From: CAVZTX01 sp963778375
GTDB lineage: Bacteria; Chloroflexota; Ktedonobacteria; Ktedonobacterales; Ktedonobacteraceae
NCBI GenBank assembly: GCA_963778375.1
Contig: CAVZTX010000016.1
Location: 1-64,000 of the forward strand
DNA length: 64,000 bases
Direction: 5' to 3'
The notes under the pieces were generated by a model. That model searched no databases. It saw only the letters and a program-made list of their open reading frames with translations, and was not told the DNA's origin. The position numbers were made by a program, and so were the translations under genes. Below are positions 24,775-33,992 of this stretch, piece by piece (the first letter of the stretch is position 1; every line of letters starts with the position of its first letter).

Positions 24775-25578
24775 ATGCAACCACGTTGTTCGTTTCTTAT
24801 CTGCGCAACCCCTCATAATGGAAGCACGCTGCTATGCGAAGCTTTGAAAAATACCGGCCTTGCGGGTTGGCCAGAAGAATACTTTGAAGATATGAAGCAT
24901 ACAGCCATCGCTGAACAACTGGCCGAGTACTCTCAATTTACTCATGAACCCAATTTGCCTATACAGTCTGGATCAGCCACTTACGTTGAGTACCTAACAA
25001 GGGTGCTCACGGTAGGAAGCACATCCAATGGCGTTTTTGGCGCGAAGATCATGTGGAGCTATTTCGATGACTTCATTTGTGGTTTGCGTCAAATTCCCAC
25101 CTATAAAGAGAAGCCGGTTCGTGATCTTCTATCAAGCGTCTTCCCCAATCTGCATTATATCTGGGTGACGCGCCGTGACAAAGTACAGCAGGCTATTTCT
25201 TTCTGGCAGGCGTTCCAGAGACGTACGTGGCAATCCAACGGGTCTGTCCCCAGAAAGCTTGTGTTTAACTTTGAGGTTATTGATCACCTCTTGCAGCAGA
25301 TCATGGCGGATGAGCTGGATTGGTTGAGGTATTTCGATGTATGTGGCATTGAACCATATACCGTGGTGTATGAAGATCTGGTAGAGACGTATGAGGGCAC
25401 AGTGCGAAATGTGCTTAAGCATCTTCAGATCGCGATACCTGAGAATCGGGTATTGACAAAACGGTGGGTGGAGCGACAAACTGACGCGGTTGCTGAGGAA
25501 TGGGGCAGGCGCTACTATCACCTCAAGGGAGAACAATTGGATGTTGTTCTGACTGGAAGGCGTCTTATGAGTGCGTAA
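24775..25578 (+). CDS. Stf0-type sulfotransferase
   Basis: 267 residues. The N-terminal PAPS-binding motif is present as ICATPHNGSTLLCEAL, close to the CATPRSGSTLL form of mycobacterial Stf0 trehalose 2-sulfotransferase. Later blocks also fit: WPEEYF, GVFGAKIMWSYF (substrate region), WVTRRDKVQQAISFW (3'-phosphate-binding RxxxxxQAxS) and VVYEDLVE. It transfers sulfate from PAPS to a sugar hydroxyl; trehalose is the known substrate of the family but is not proven here. TCAGGAGG is a strong ribosome site. Normal family length. Confidence 0.85.
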   Translation: MQPRCSFLICATPHNGSTLLCEALKNTGLAGWPEEYFEDMKHTAIAEQLAEYSQFTHEPNLPIQSGSATYVEYLTRVLTVGSTSNGVFGAKIMWSYFDDFICGLRQIPTYKEKPVRDLLSSVFPNLHYIWVTRRDKVQQAISFWQAFQRRTWQSNGSVPRKLVFNFEVIDHLLQQIMADELDWLRYFDVCGIEPYTVVYEDLVETYEGTVRNVLKHLQIAIPENRVLTKRWVERQTDAVAEEWGRRYYHLKGEQLDVVLTGRRLMSA

Positions 25579-25713
25579 GCACGGATTCTAGTGCTGATCC
25601 TACTACCGCAGTAGTACCGTCTAGCAGGCTTGTATTCATGGCTGCCAAAGCCATTGACATGAAGCCATAGTAAGCTGAACAAGGATTGGCAGTCTTCGTA
25701 ATCGTCGCTCTTC

Positions 25714-26055
25714 TTATCTGACCAGAGAGCGAGTGATGCTTCCCAGAGTAGGACAGCCAGCAAGAACCATAGCAAGCTCGAATTCGGTGCGCAACAACTG
25801 TAAGACGTGGTATACACCGCTTTCCCCGTTGACCGCCAAGCCCCAGAGAACAGGGCGACCAATGAGGACAGCACGAGCGCCGAAAGCCAGGCCTTGAGGA
25901 CATCTGTCCCGCGACGAATGCCCCCATCCACGTACACTTCGCAGCGACCAGCAACGGCCTCGACCACTTCGGGCAGGGCTTCTATGCCTGCGACGACACT
26001 GTCGAGTTGGCGACCGCCGTGGTTGGAGACAATAATGCCAGCAGTTCCATAGGAT
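25714..26055 (-). pseudogene. FMN-dependent alpha-hydroxy-acid oxidase, C-terminal fragment
   Basis: The C-terminal third of a lactate/glycolate oxidase-type TIM barrel: GIIVSNHGGRQLD (catalytic His-Gly-Gly-Arg), VYVDGGIRRGTDVLKA and, after a one-base frameshift near 25897, LAFGARAVLIGRPVLWGLA, ending SITRSLVR. The N-terminal two thirds are missing, so it is inactive. It lies between the sulfotransferase and the exporter, in a stretch with no intact gene (25579-26188). Confidence 0.85.
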
Positions 26056-26188
26056 CACGATGAAAGAGATTGATGCGTCAATCGTATCCAGATTGTTTGC
26101 CATTTTCAAGTATCATACCGCAACGTGTCAGGTGGTGAGGCTCCCAGAGGACCGATCAATTGGCTCCTACGGGAAGCAGTAAAGGTCA

Positions 26189-27994
26189 CTAAGAAGGCAC
26201 TGTCATCCCTTCCTCACTATCAGCCACCGCCTCCGTCTCATCAGGCACTTTGTTCCCCTGCTGCCTCATTGGCACATCTTTCAGGAAGAAGGTCGCGACG
26301 ATAATTACTCCGCAGATTACCAGAACGGCGATGAAGCCATGTTGGATGGCGTAGGCAAGCGAGAGTTTGAGCGCGGCGAATACAGAGTCGAGCGTGTGCT
26401 GAACCTGCTGCATCACCTGGGCCGCTATCTGATGAGCAATCAGATCATGCTGGGGGCCAGGAGGCACTTGAGCAACCGCGCTTTGTACCGCAAAGTGCTG
26501 GGCTGTGCTGATGATCGTATTATGGTACGCAGGATTAACGAGCGCCTGCGGACTGGTTGCAGCCTTGAATCCCGCGGGAGTAAGCTGCTTTACGACGGAT
26601 GCCGGGACACGCTGAGCGATATCGCTGGCAAGGCTATTGTTCACTACAGTTCCGACGATGGCTACACCCAGGACGGCACCAAGCTGGCTCAGGTAACGTA
26701 TGGCGCTTGTGCCAATGCCTAGCCGATTACGCGGCAGGGCATTCTGTGCGGCTATCGTTAGCACAGAGAAGAAGGGGCCTAAGCCAATGCCTGCAATCAC
26801 CATGAATATGATTGCAACAAAGAGACTGGTCGTTGGCGTCAAGCGTGTTAACAGGAACACGCCGACAGTCATGACGAGCGCGCTAAGAATGGTGAAGAGT
26901 TGATAGCGTTTGAAGACGCTAATCACCAGGCCCGACAGCATAGCACCTATCACAGAACTTACGGTCATTGGGGTAATCACCGCTCCTGAACTGGTTGCCG
27001 AAACTCCCAACACACCCTGTAAGAAGAGCGGAAGGTAGACGATCAGTCCTACCAGTACCATCAACTGGGTCAGCGAGAGAAACGCAGCAACAGCGAACAC
27101 CCGGTTGCGGAAAAGGTCGAGCGGCAGAATGGGCTCGACGGCAAAGCGCTCGGCTATTACAAATGCTCCGAAAAGGATGGCGGCGACGACCAGGATACCG
27201 ATAACCTGCGGTGAATTCCAGGCGTAGTTGCCATTGCTGCCCCAGGTCAGTCCCAGCAAGAGACAGACGGTGGCAGTGGCGGACAATATCGCACCAGGGA
27301 AATCGATGCGGCGGAAAGCAGCCCAACCCTTATGCTGGTTCGTGCGCACCGAGATATTGGCAGGCAGGAAGATCAGGAGGGCTACCAGCACAATAATCCC
27401 TATTGGAATATTGATGTAAAAGACCCAGCGCCAGCGCGTGGTATCGGTTACCAGATTACCGAGTAGGGGGCCATGATCGGTGAGGAAGCCACCGAGCGTT
27501 GGGCCAACAAGATTAGAAAAGCCATAGACGATTCCAAACAAACTCTGCCACTTTACACGTTCTGCCGGAGGGAACATATCGGCTACCACGACGAAGGCAA
27601 GTGCAATGCCAATTCCAGCGCCGAATCCTTGCAGGGCACGGAAGGCAATGAACTGATTCATTGTCTGTGCAGCACCGGAAAGAGCTGAACCAATCAAGAA
27701 GATGGCAGTTCCGGTTATTAGAAACCATTTTCGCCCAAACTGATCGGAGAGCTTGCCCACTACAGGAATCATGGTCGTCGACGCCAGGGTGTATGCTGTT
27801 ACCGCCCATGTGTAGCGATCAAAGCCTTGCAGCGTGCCAATGATTTTAGGCAGAGCCGTTCCGACGACGGTCTGATCCAATGCTTCCAGCAAGAGGGTGA
27901 GCATTAGAGCAGCAATGACGCTGAAGAGTGCTGTGCCATGCAGGCGGCGGCCACTTTCCTGCGATTCTGGCTGTGTCGAAGTTATTGTTTCCAT
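26189..27994 (-). CDS. DHA2-family (EmrB/QacA) drug:H+ antiporter
   Basis: 601 residues with about 14 membrane helices. MFS motif A is clear (GKLSDQFGRKWF). ALDQTVVGTALPKI in helix 1 is the DHA2 signature, and helix 5 carries the motif C-like GFSNLVGPTLGGF. It would pump amphipathic compounds outward using the proton gradient. AAAGGA precedes the ATG. It is the last gene of a five-gene minus-strand unit, 52 bp after the second FAD hydroxylase. Export of the pathway's product or of its toxic substrate is a fair inference. Confidence 0.9.
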   Translation of the reverse strand: METITSTQPESQESGRRLHGTALFSVIAALMLTLLLEALDQTVVGTALPKIIGTLQGFDRYTWAVTAYTLASTTMIPVVGKLSDQFGRKWFLITGTAIFLIGSALSGAAQTMNQFIAFRALQGFGAGIGIALAFVVVADMFPPAERVKWQSLFGIVYGFSNLVGPTLGGFLTDHGPLLGNLVTDTTRWRWVFYINIPIGIIVLVALLIFLPANISVRTNQHKGWAAFRRIDFPGAILSATATVCLLLGLTWGSNGNYAWNSPQVIGILVVAAILFGAFVIAERFAVEPILPLDLFRNRVFAVAAFLSLTQLMVLVGLIVYLPLFLQGVLGVSATSSGAVITPMTVSSVIGAMLSGLVISVFKRYQLFTILSALVMTVGVFLLTRLTPTTSLFVAIIFMVIAGIGLGPFFSVLTIAAQNALPRNRLGIGTSAIRYLSQLGAVLGVAIVGTVVNNSLASDIAQRVPASVVKQLTPAGFKAATSPQALVNPAYHNTIISTAQHFAVQSAVAQVPPGPQHDLIAHQIAAQVMQQVQHTLDSVFAALKLSLAYAIQHGFIAVLVICGVIIVATFFLKDVPMRQQGNKVPDETEAVADSEEGMTVPS

Positions 27995-28046
27995 TTGTTT
28001 TTTCCTTTGGGTTTTATTGATAACATAGGAATATAGTCAATACGAT

Positions 28047-29690
28047 TCATCTATTCTTATTTTCCCGGCAGAGCAAGTACGAGAGCACCTGCTCCAATAT
28101 ACGCGCTGGCCACTCTTCCATTGTCAAGGCTCGCCAGCCGATGAAGCCATCGGGGCGCACAATCACAGCTCCGGTGGGCGTTAACCCGTAGACTTTAAGA
28201 AAGCGACCATCACTATCGAACAGGTCATCATTCCCCCCGATGCGGTAGGCTTCCAGGTCGAGTCCTAGTTGTTGCGCAGCTTGCGGAGCCGCTTCTCTCC
28301 AGGCATCGCCATCTGGGCCAGCCAGCAAGACGAAGTTCTGACCGAAGAGATCGAGCGTGGAAAGATGCTTCCCACCACGTTCCAGGGCAACATGCGGAGC
28401 GCGGGTGCCTGAGTGTCCCGTAGGATGGTTCGGGTCCTCATACAACTCGCCATCGTCAGCATTCGAGACAATTGCCGCCGAATGGTAGCGGTAGCCAAGT
28501 GTGATAGATTGATAATCCACCTGCGGTGCCATGCTCTCGCTGGCGCGATGAGGAGCCATGCGCTCGACATAGTTCTTGAATGCCTGGTCCACCGTGGACT
28601 GATCCACCGGCTTCCGCTCAGCATCATAGGTTGCCAGCAGCGCGGGATCGGCCAATCCCTTGAGTACGAAAGCAAGCTTCCAGGCCAGATTGTGCGCATC
28701 CTGGATGCCAGTATTGGCACCGAAGCCACCAGTAGGTGGCATGACATGCGCGGAGTCACCGACCAGGAAAATCCTCCCCTGCTGAAACCGCTCGGCTACC
28801 GAAGCAGCCATTTCCCAGGTACGTAGTTCCACTACCTGGACGGGTAGATTTGGTACGCCAACGGCAGCGCGGATCAATTCAACGCCGCGTTCTCCGGCGA
28901 AATCCTCCTCGCGCTCGCCCTTCTCTGGATGATAAGGGATGGACAGGAGTCCATGCAGGCCGGTTAGATCAGTGCCGATCACCCCTCCCTGCACGACTGG
29001 ATTGTTAACATATCCAACGAGTATGCGGCGACCGCGTAACGCCTCGCGCATATCTGCGTTGAAGAGGAAGTTGATCTGGTGCGCAAGCGAACCTGGGCCA
29101 TGCGCCGCGATGCCCAGGCGCTGTCGGATGGGGCTATCGTTGCCATCGGCAGCTACAAGGTAACTCGCACGAACGGTGCGCTCTTGCCCGGTCTTTAGAT
29201 CCCGAATGATAGCGCTCACTCCCTCATCATCCTGCTCACACGAGACAAATTGAGTGCTGAAACGCAAGTCGCTGCCCAGCTTCCTCGCGTGCGTCTGTAA
29301 GATTGGCTCCAATAAGTTCTGAGTGATGATGCTTCCCTGAAAAGGGCTGGCAGGAAAAGTAAAAGCCTGGTTCATATTTTGCGCGAATCTGGCAAATTCC
29401 TCACCTGCTAGTGACTCCACCCTCACAATGATGCTATCCAGCATTTCTTTCGGCTCAGCCTGGCGAATGTCAGGCTCTAAACCGACCTCGTGATACAGTT
29501 CCATCGTGCGTGGATTAAAGCCACCGGCCCGTGGGAAAGGCGAAATGCCAGCATGGCGTTCCACCAGCAGATTGGGAACACCATGCCACGATAAGAAGAG
29601 GGCAGTGGATAACCCAACCAGGCTACCTCCTACAATCAGTACTGGCGGAGTTTCATCATAGGAGGATGCGCTTCTCAGTGTGTCGCTCAT
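28047..29690 (-). CDS. FAD-dependent aromatic hydroxylase (PheA/TfdB, PHBH group) 1
   Basis: 547 residues. An N-terminal Rossmann site is seen in VLIVGGSLVGLSTALFL, the DG motif in YLVAADGNDSPIRQRLG, and the GD motif in GRIFLVGDSAHVMPPTGGFG. These three mark class A flavin monooxygenases acting on aromatic or polyketide rings. The C-terminal thioredoxin-like domain (LDLFGQNFVLLAGPDG) is typical of the PheA/TfdB branch. The start at 29690 follows AAAGGATGATAACGAT, the same leader as the paralogue at 31907, which points to a duplication. Substrate unknown. Confidence 0.9.
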   Translation of the reverse strand: MSDTLRSASSYDETPPVLIVGGSLVGLSTALFLSWHGVPNLLVERHAGISPFPRAGGFNPRTMELYHEVGLEPDIRQAEPKEMLDSIIVRVESLAGEEFARFAQNMNQAFTFPASPFQGSIITQNLLEPILQTHARKLGSDLRFSTQFVSCEQDDEGVSAIIRDLKTGQERTVRASYLVAADGNDSPIRQRLGIAAHGPGSLAHQINFLFNADMREALRGRRILVGYVNNPVVQGGVIGTDLTGLHGLLSIPYHPEKGEREEDFAGERGVELIRAAVGVPNLPVQVVELRTWEMAASVAERFQQGRIFLVGDSAHVMPPTGGFGANTGIQDAHNLAWKLAFVLKGLADPALLATYDAERKPVDQSTVDQAFKNYVERMAPHRASESMAPQVDYQSITLGYRYHSAAIVSNADDGELYEDPNHPTGHSGTRAPHVALERGGKHLSTLDLFGQNFVLLAGPDGDAWREAAPQAAQQLGLDLEAYRIGGNDDLFDSDGRFLKVYGLTPTGAVIVRPDGFIGWRALTMEEWPARILEQVLSYLLCRENKNR

Positions 29691-29731
29691 ATCGTTATCA
29701 TCCTTTCTCAATATATGAGGTCAGCCCGCTT

Positions 29732-30169
29732 TCAGACCCGGCTGGCAAGAATGGACTTGAGACGGGCGACTTGCTTCGGCTGTTCTTTCTTCATCGCTTG
29801 CTGCATGAAGAATTCAGCCACCTTTGGAGCGCCACCAACCTCAATGGTGAAATGTACACGGCAGGTTCCCTCAGAGAGCGGCTCAATACGATAGCTCTCA
29901 CGGAAAGAGTTGTGCACCTCGGCAGGAGTGGCCAGGGTCAACAGGCGATCCTGCTCAAACTCGATGACGGTCATCGTCTTCTCGCTCTTGAACCCGGAGA
30001 ACTTACCAGACTCGAAGTAGCTCGTCCCCAGGCGAGCCGATCCGGGAGGAGTGACATGCACCTCAAGGATACCTTCTATCCATTTGGGCCGTGCCTCCAG
30101 GTCGCTGAGGAGGGCAAAGACGTCGCTTGCCGGAGAGTCAAAGGTGTCAGTGTATTCGACGGTCAACAT
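29732..30169 (-). CDS. SRPBCC-family protein (polyketide cyclase/dehydrase-like)
   Basis: 145 residues, a complete START/Bet v1-like fold: VEYTDTFDSPASDVFALLSD, RPKWIEGI, and a C-terminal helix (EFFMQQAMKKEQPKQVARLKSIL, quoted by its ends EFFMQQ and RLKSIL). It binds hydrophobic ligands in a deep cavity; relatives include aromatase/cyclases but also simple binding proteins. GAAAGGAATAG precedes the ATG at 30169. The position between two flavin hydroxylases supports a role on the same substrate. Confidence 0.8.
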   Translation of the reverse strand: MLTVEYTDTFDSPASDVFALLSDLEARPKWIEGILEVHVTPPGSARLGTSYFESGKFSGFKSEKTMTVIEFEQDRLLTLATPAEVHNSFRESYRIEPLSEGTCRVHFTIEVGGAPKVAEFFMQQAMKKEQPKQVARLKSILASRV

Positions 30170-30275
30170 GTTACTATTCCTTTCTGCATAACACTTTTGG
30201 GAAAGGGAGAGAAACTGGGTCATCCTCGGCCGCTGCATCCCTCCACGAATCAATTTTGTATTTTTGCACCAGTGT

Positions 30276-31907
30276 TCAACGAAAGAGGAGCGTCGAGAGG
30301 GCATGCTCAGCTTCTTTCTCGTTCCCCTCTGCGTACCGGCTGCGCCAGCCGATGAAGCCGTCGGGGCGGACGATTACAGCCCCGGTGGGAGTGATTCCAT
30401 ACGCATCACAGAATCGGTGATCGACATCGATGAGATCTCCTGCCTCACCACCGATTTGATAGCTATCCAGCGGGAGATGAAGGGCTTCTTGTGTGTTGCG
30501 GGCGGCGTCCTTCCATTTCTGTCCGTCCGGGCCAACGAGCAGGACGAAGTGGGAACCGAACAAGTCCAGCGTCGAAATCTGCTTGCCCTCGCGTTGGAGC
30601 CAGAGATGTGGAGCATGAGTCCCCGGCTGTCCCTTCCACTGATCCGGGCGTTGGGCCAGGGGAAGGTTCTCATCGCCTGCTTCCCGCACGAAGGCACCTG
30701 CGCTGTAGCGATAGCCCGCATTGAGCATGACGAGATCTACTGTGATCCCTGCCGATCCCTCGGTCTGGCGCTGCCGGGAAAGCAACGCGCTTTGCTCGGC
30801 AGTATAGTCCGCCAGCGGGCGTCGCTCAGCATCATAGGTGGCGAGCAGCGCCTCTCCCGCTTCCCCACGGATGACCTCAGCCAGCTTCCAGGCCAGATTG
30901 TAGGCCTCGGCGATGCCGGTGTTGCCTCCCAGACCACCGCTGGGTGGCTGGGTGCGAGCAGCATCCCCCACCAGGAGGACCCTGCCTTGCTGGAATTGAT
31001 TCGCCACGAGTTCGCATGCTTCGTAGGTCAACACGGTTTTGAGCTGCACTGGCAGATTCGGAATGCCGACCGCCTCCCGAATGAGTGAGAGACAGCGTGC
31101 CTCTGGATAGTCGGAGAGCGTCTCTGCCTCCGGGTCATAAGAGATATCCAGTCGAAAGAGATCTGGCCGCGCGGAAGAGCCTGCGTACGGAACCATCGCT
31201 CCACCGGAGATGGTGTCGTTACTGAGGAAACACATGACGGCATCTTGCTTGCGAAACAGCTCCATCAGGTCAGCTTCGAAGATCATACTGACGCAATGAA
31301 ACAGGCTGCCTTCTCCATGCACACCGATGCCAAGCTGTTGACGGACTTTGCTCTGGCTGCCGTCAGCCGCCACCAGGAAACTTGCGCGAACCGTACGCGT
31401 GTTCCCGCTGGCCCGCTCGCGAATCGTCGCGGTGACGCCATCTTCATCCTGCTCGAAGGACACCAGTTCAGTCCCGAAGCGCAGAACCCCGCCAAGCTGT
31501 TCGGCTCGCGCTCGCAGCACCGGCTCCAGCATGTCCTGAGCAATGGGACTGCCCTGGACAGGACTGGCATCGGTGAAGAAGAGGGTGCGAATATCTTCCA
31601 GGTAACTGTCAAACACCTTGCCCACCAGGCTCTCGACCAGCAGGGTTTTGCCAGCCAGGAGAACAGGTGGTTCGACCCGGCGAATGGCATCCTCGATCCC
31701 CACACTACGAAACATCTCCATCGTGCGCGGGGTCAAGCCGACGGCACGTGGATGAATCGCGGTCCCTGGATGGCGCTCGACCAGCAGCGAGGAAATGCCA
31801 TGCCAGGAGAGGAAAAGGGAGGTCGAGAGGCCAATCAGGCCACCTCCCACAATTAGAACTGACGTATTTTCGTCATAAGAAGATGTGCTTTTGAAATTGT
31901 CGCTCAT
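30276..31907 (-). CDS. FAD-dependent aromatic hydroxylase 2
   Basis: 543 residues, paralogous to 28047-29690 from end to end: VLIVGGGLIGLSTSLFL, FLVAADGSQSKVRQQLG, GRVLLVGDAARTQPPSGGLG, and the C-terminal LDLFGSHFVLLVGPDG. The start MSDNF at 31907 has GAAAGGATGATAACGAC upstream, almost identical to paralogue 1. Two such enzymes in one operon could act in succession on one ring system, or serve different substrates. Confidence 0.9.
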   Translation of the reverse strand: MSDNFKSTSSYDENTSVLIVGGGLIGLSTSLFLSWHGISSLLVERHPGTAIHPRAVGLTPRTMEMFRSVGIEDAIRRVEPPVLLAGKTLLVESLVGKVFDSYLEDIRTLFFTDASPVQGSPIAQDMLEPVLRARAEQLGGVLRFGTELVSFEQDEDGVTATIRERASGNTRTVRASFLVAADGSQSKVRQQLGIGVHGEGSLFHCVSMIFEADLMELFRKQDAVMCFLSNDTISGGAMVPYAGSSARPDLFRLDISYDPEAETLSDYPEARCLSLIREAVGIPNLPVQLKTVLTYEACELVANQFQQGRVLLVGDAARTQPPSGGLGGNTGIAEAYNLAWKLAEVIRGEAGEALLATYDAERRPLADYTAEQSALLSRQRQTEGSAGITVDLVMLNAGYRYSAGAFVREAGDENLPLAQRPDQWKGQPGTHAPHLWLQREGKQISTLDLFGSHFVLLVGPDGQKWKDAARNTQEALHLPLDSYQIGGEAGDLIDVDHRFCDAYGITPTGAVIVRPDGFIGWRSRYAEGNEKEAEHALSTLLFR

Positions 31908-31942
31908 GTCGTTATCATCCTTTCACGGAGAGCAATGCAAAA

Positions 31943-32869
31943 CTAATATTCCGGTTCGGCAAAAAATCGGCGCAGTGCTTGCGCCACCGGCTCCGGCTGG
32001 CCGTCTGGGTTTCTTTGTTTGTCGTAATTCCATGCAGCGCCATGACTTAGTCCGGGGAACTCAACCCGTGTGACATGTGGCAAGACCTTCTCCAAGGCGT
32101 CAAGGGCAATTCTCAAGTAAGCAGGGCTCTTGCTACCGCCGAGCAACAGCACCTCGGCATGCATATCCCTGAAGCTCTCTAACTTCCCACTCATCTCCGT
32201 GACTAGCTGAAAGTCATAGAGCAGCGTTGGAGCGAGTTCCCTCATGGGTAGATAGTCGCCTGATCCTTTCTTGTCCTCGCTCTTCATGACCATATTGACG
32301 AGGGGTTCGAGCAGAAAGTGCGGCATGGCGTTGAAGATCGGCGGACCCATTTGCGCCTCTTTCATGCCAGTGATGAGCGCGGCGGCTAACTTGCCCTGGG
32401 CTATCTCCTTTTGAAGGCGAGGCAATGCAGCAGACGGCGCGCCGTTGATGAACAGTGGGGGTTCGAAGACGGCAGCTTTGGAAATGGCGGGCAAAGTGAG
32501 TGCCGCCGAGAGCGAGATAATAGCGCCTGAGCTAAGTCCGAAGACAAAGTGCGCACCCGTTTTGGTAAGGAGCGCATCCAAATCTTCAACGTCCTTCTGG
32601 ATGCTGTAATCCTTGCTGTATGGGAGGGGACTAAGGCCACGCCCACGACGGTCGGGCACGTAAACGGTGAAGGTATCAGCCAGCAAGCCGGCAAGCTGCA
32701 TAAAGTTATGGGCTGACCCCATGGCACCCTGCACCAGCACGATACCTGGGCCGTGACCAAGCTGGCGGTAGCCGATGGTGGTGCCGTCTTTCGAGGTGAC
32801 GAAGCCGGTTGTATAGTGCTCCTGCGTGGGTGAGGTCGATTGATTTTTGACATTGAGTTTCGTTTTCAT
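31943..32869 (-). CDS. Alpha/beta hydrolase
   Basis: 308 residues with the classical fold. The oxyanion loop is near GPGIVLVQGAMGSAHNFM. The nucleophile elbow is FGLSSGAIISL (Ser in GLSSG), the acid lies after VLLLGGSKSP, and the His is in FPGLSHGAAWN. Hydrolysis of an ester or C-C bond of a ring-cleavage or polyketide intermediate is possible; the substrate is not predictable. It is the first gene of the five-gene unit, 35 bp before hydroxylase 2. AAAGGTTACC precedes the ATG. Confidence 0.85.
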   Translation of the reverse strand: MKTKLNVKNQSTSPTQEHYTTGFVTSKDGTTIGYRQLGHGPGIVLVQGAMGSAHNFMQLAGLLADTFTVYVPDRRGRGLSPLPYSKDYSIQKDVEDLDALLTKTGAHFVFGLSSGAIISLSAALTLPAISKAAVFEPPLFINGAPSAALPRLQKEIAQGKLAAALITGMKEAQMGPPIFNAMPHFLLEPLVNMVMKSEDKKGSGDYLPMRELAPTLLYDFQLVTEMSGKLESFRDMHAEVLLLGGSKSPAYLRIALDALEKVLPHVTRVEFPGLSHGAAWNYDKQRNPDGQPEPVAQALRRFFAEPEY

Positions 32870-33101
32870 GTACTGGTAACCTTTCTTGCACAGTTCATTG
32901 ATTAAAAGATTTCATCAAAATGTTCTTACCAACTATTGGGAAGTTTAAGGCACGAAAGGGTGATCTAACATCACCCTGGCGGGTGATTGGGTGGATGATT
33001 TTGCAGGGAAATAGGCGATATCACCCGCACGTTAATGCTTGACTTCTCACGGACCAATGAGTACATTGCTTACAGGCAGAAGGAGATTCAGGAGGACAAC
33101 A

Positions 33102-33450
33102 ATGGTCAAAACAGTTCCTCAATATACAAGGCAAGTCAGCGATGCTGCGATCCAAGCTAAAACAGGCAGTCGTATCAGGAATGGTTTGCTATCTTGGATG
33201 CGGCCGGTGCGATGGGATGAATCACGCAGATGGCAGAATACCTGGCTGATCACTATGGTGAAGAGTTTGGTTGGCATTCCTGATGGTTATACCATCGTCT
33301 CAGTCGCTTTTTATGAAAAGGGGAGTCGAAAAGCCAGTTGACCGTGTTGCACGGTCAACTGGCGGATGCTAGTGTAGTGGAGCAGATGAAATCCTATTGG
33401 AAAGAGGCATTGGACCGATTAGAGGCCAATGCTAGCTTGTTATTAGCAAT
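33102..33450 (+). pseudogene. DUF4287-SRPBCC protein, decayed
   Basis: It begins well: ATG at 33102 after CAGGAGG, then VKTVPQYTRQVSDAAIQAKTG, the start of DUF4287. The frame then shifts to QEWFAILDAAGAMG and, after a stop, to MAEYLADHYGEEFGWHS. Most of the central SRPBCC part is deleted. The C-terminus returns as ADASVVEQMKSYWKEALDRL, which normally ends such proteins. At least two frame changes plus a deletion; no product expected. Confidence 0.7.
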
Positions 33451-33481
33451 GTTACGGTTCGGCAAAAAATGTGCGCTCTCT

Positions 33482-33907
33482 TTACTTTGTGCGTTCCAGC
33501 AGCACAACGGGGACCTTGCGTGTGATCTTCGCCTGAAGCGAAGCTAAAGCAGGTATCTTCTGTACCTGGATGCTCCCGAGTCGCTGCCCCTCCGCGTTCT
33601 CGACGACGGTGGCTCTGGCCTCGAACTTTTCCGTACCAAGTTCGACCGTCACATCTGGATGCGCGACCAGATTGTGATACCAGGCGGGATTGGTTGGCGC
33701 GCCCCTATTCCCTGCGAACACGTAAATGTGACCGCCTTCGGACAAGTATGCCAGTGGGCGGGTACGAGGTTCGCCACTTTTTGCCCCTGTCGTTGTCAGC
33801 AGAAGTAAGGGAGCGCCAGCGAATTGACCACCGACATTACCCTCGTTGGCACGGAACTCTTCGATGATCTGGCGATCCCAATCGTTCAAGTTATTTCTCT
33901 CAGTCAT
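33482..33907 (-). CDS. Deazaflavin-dependent oxidoreductase/nitroreductase (DDN family)
   Basis: 141 residues, full length for the Ddn/AclJ split-barrel family: TTTGAKSGEPRTRPLAYL and NPAWYHNLVAHPDVTVELG are its hallmark blocks. Members reduce quinones or other substrates with cofactor F420, which would imply F420 synthesis elsewhere in the genome. GAGGAAGA precedes the ATG. It follows the SDR gene by 85 bp on the same strand, so probably one operon controlled by the divergent TetR gene. Confidence 0.85.
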   Translation of the reverse strand: MTERNNLNDWDRQIIEEFRANEGNVGGQFAGAPLLLLTTTGAKSGEPRTRPLAYLSEGGHIYVFAGNRGAPTNPAWYHNLVAHPDVTVELGTEKFEARATVVENAEGQRLGSIQVQKIPALASLQAKITRKVPVVLLERTK

Positions 33908-33992
33908 GAAATCTTCCTCGTGATAGCATTTCTACTTCTCCTGGGCCTGCCTCATGAGAGGTGAATATGCCAGTCTTTTGACTCGTGTTTTC

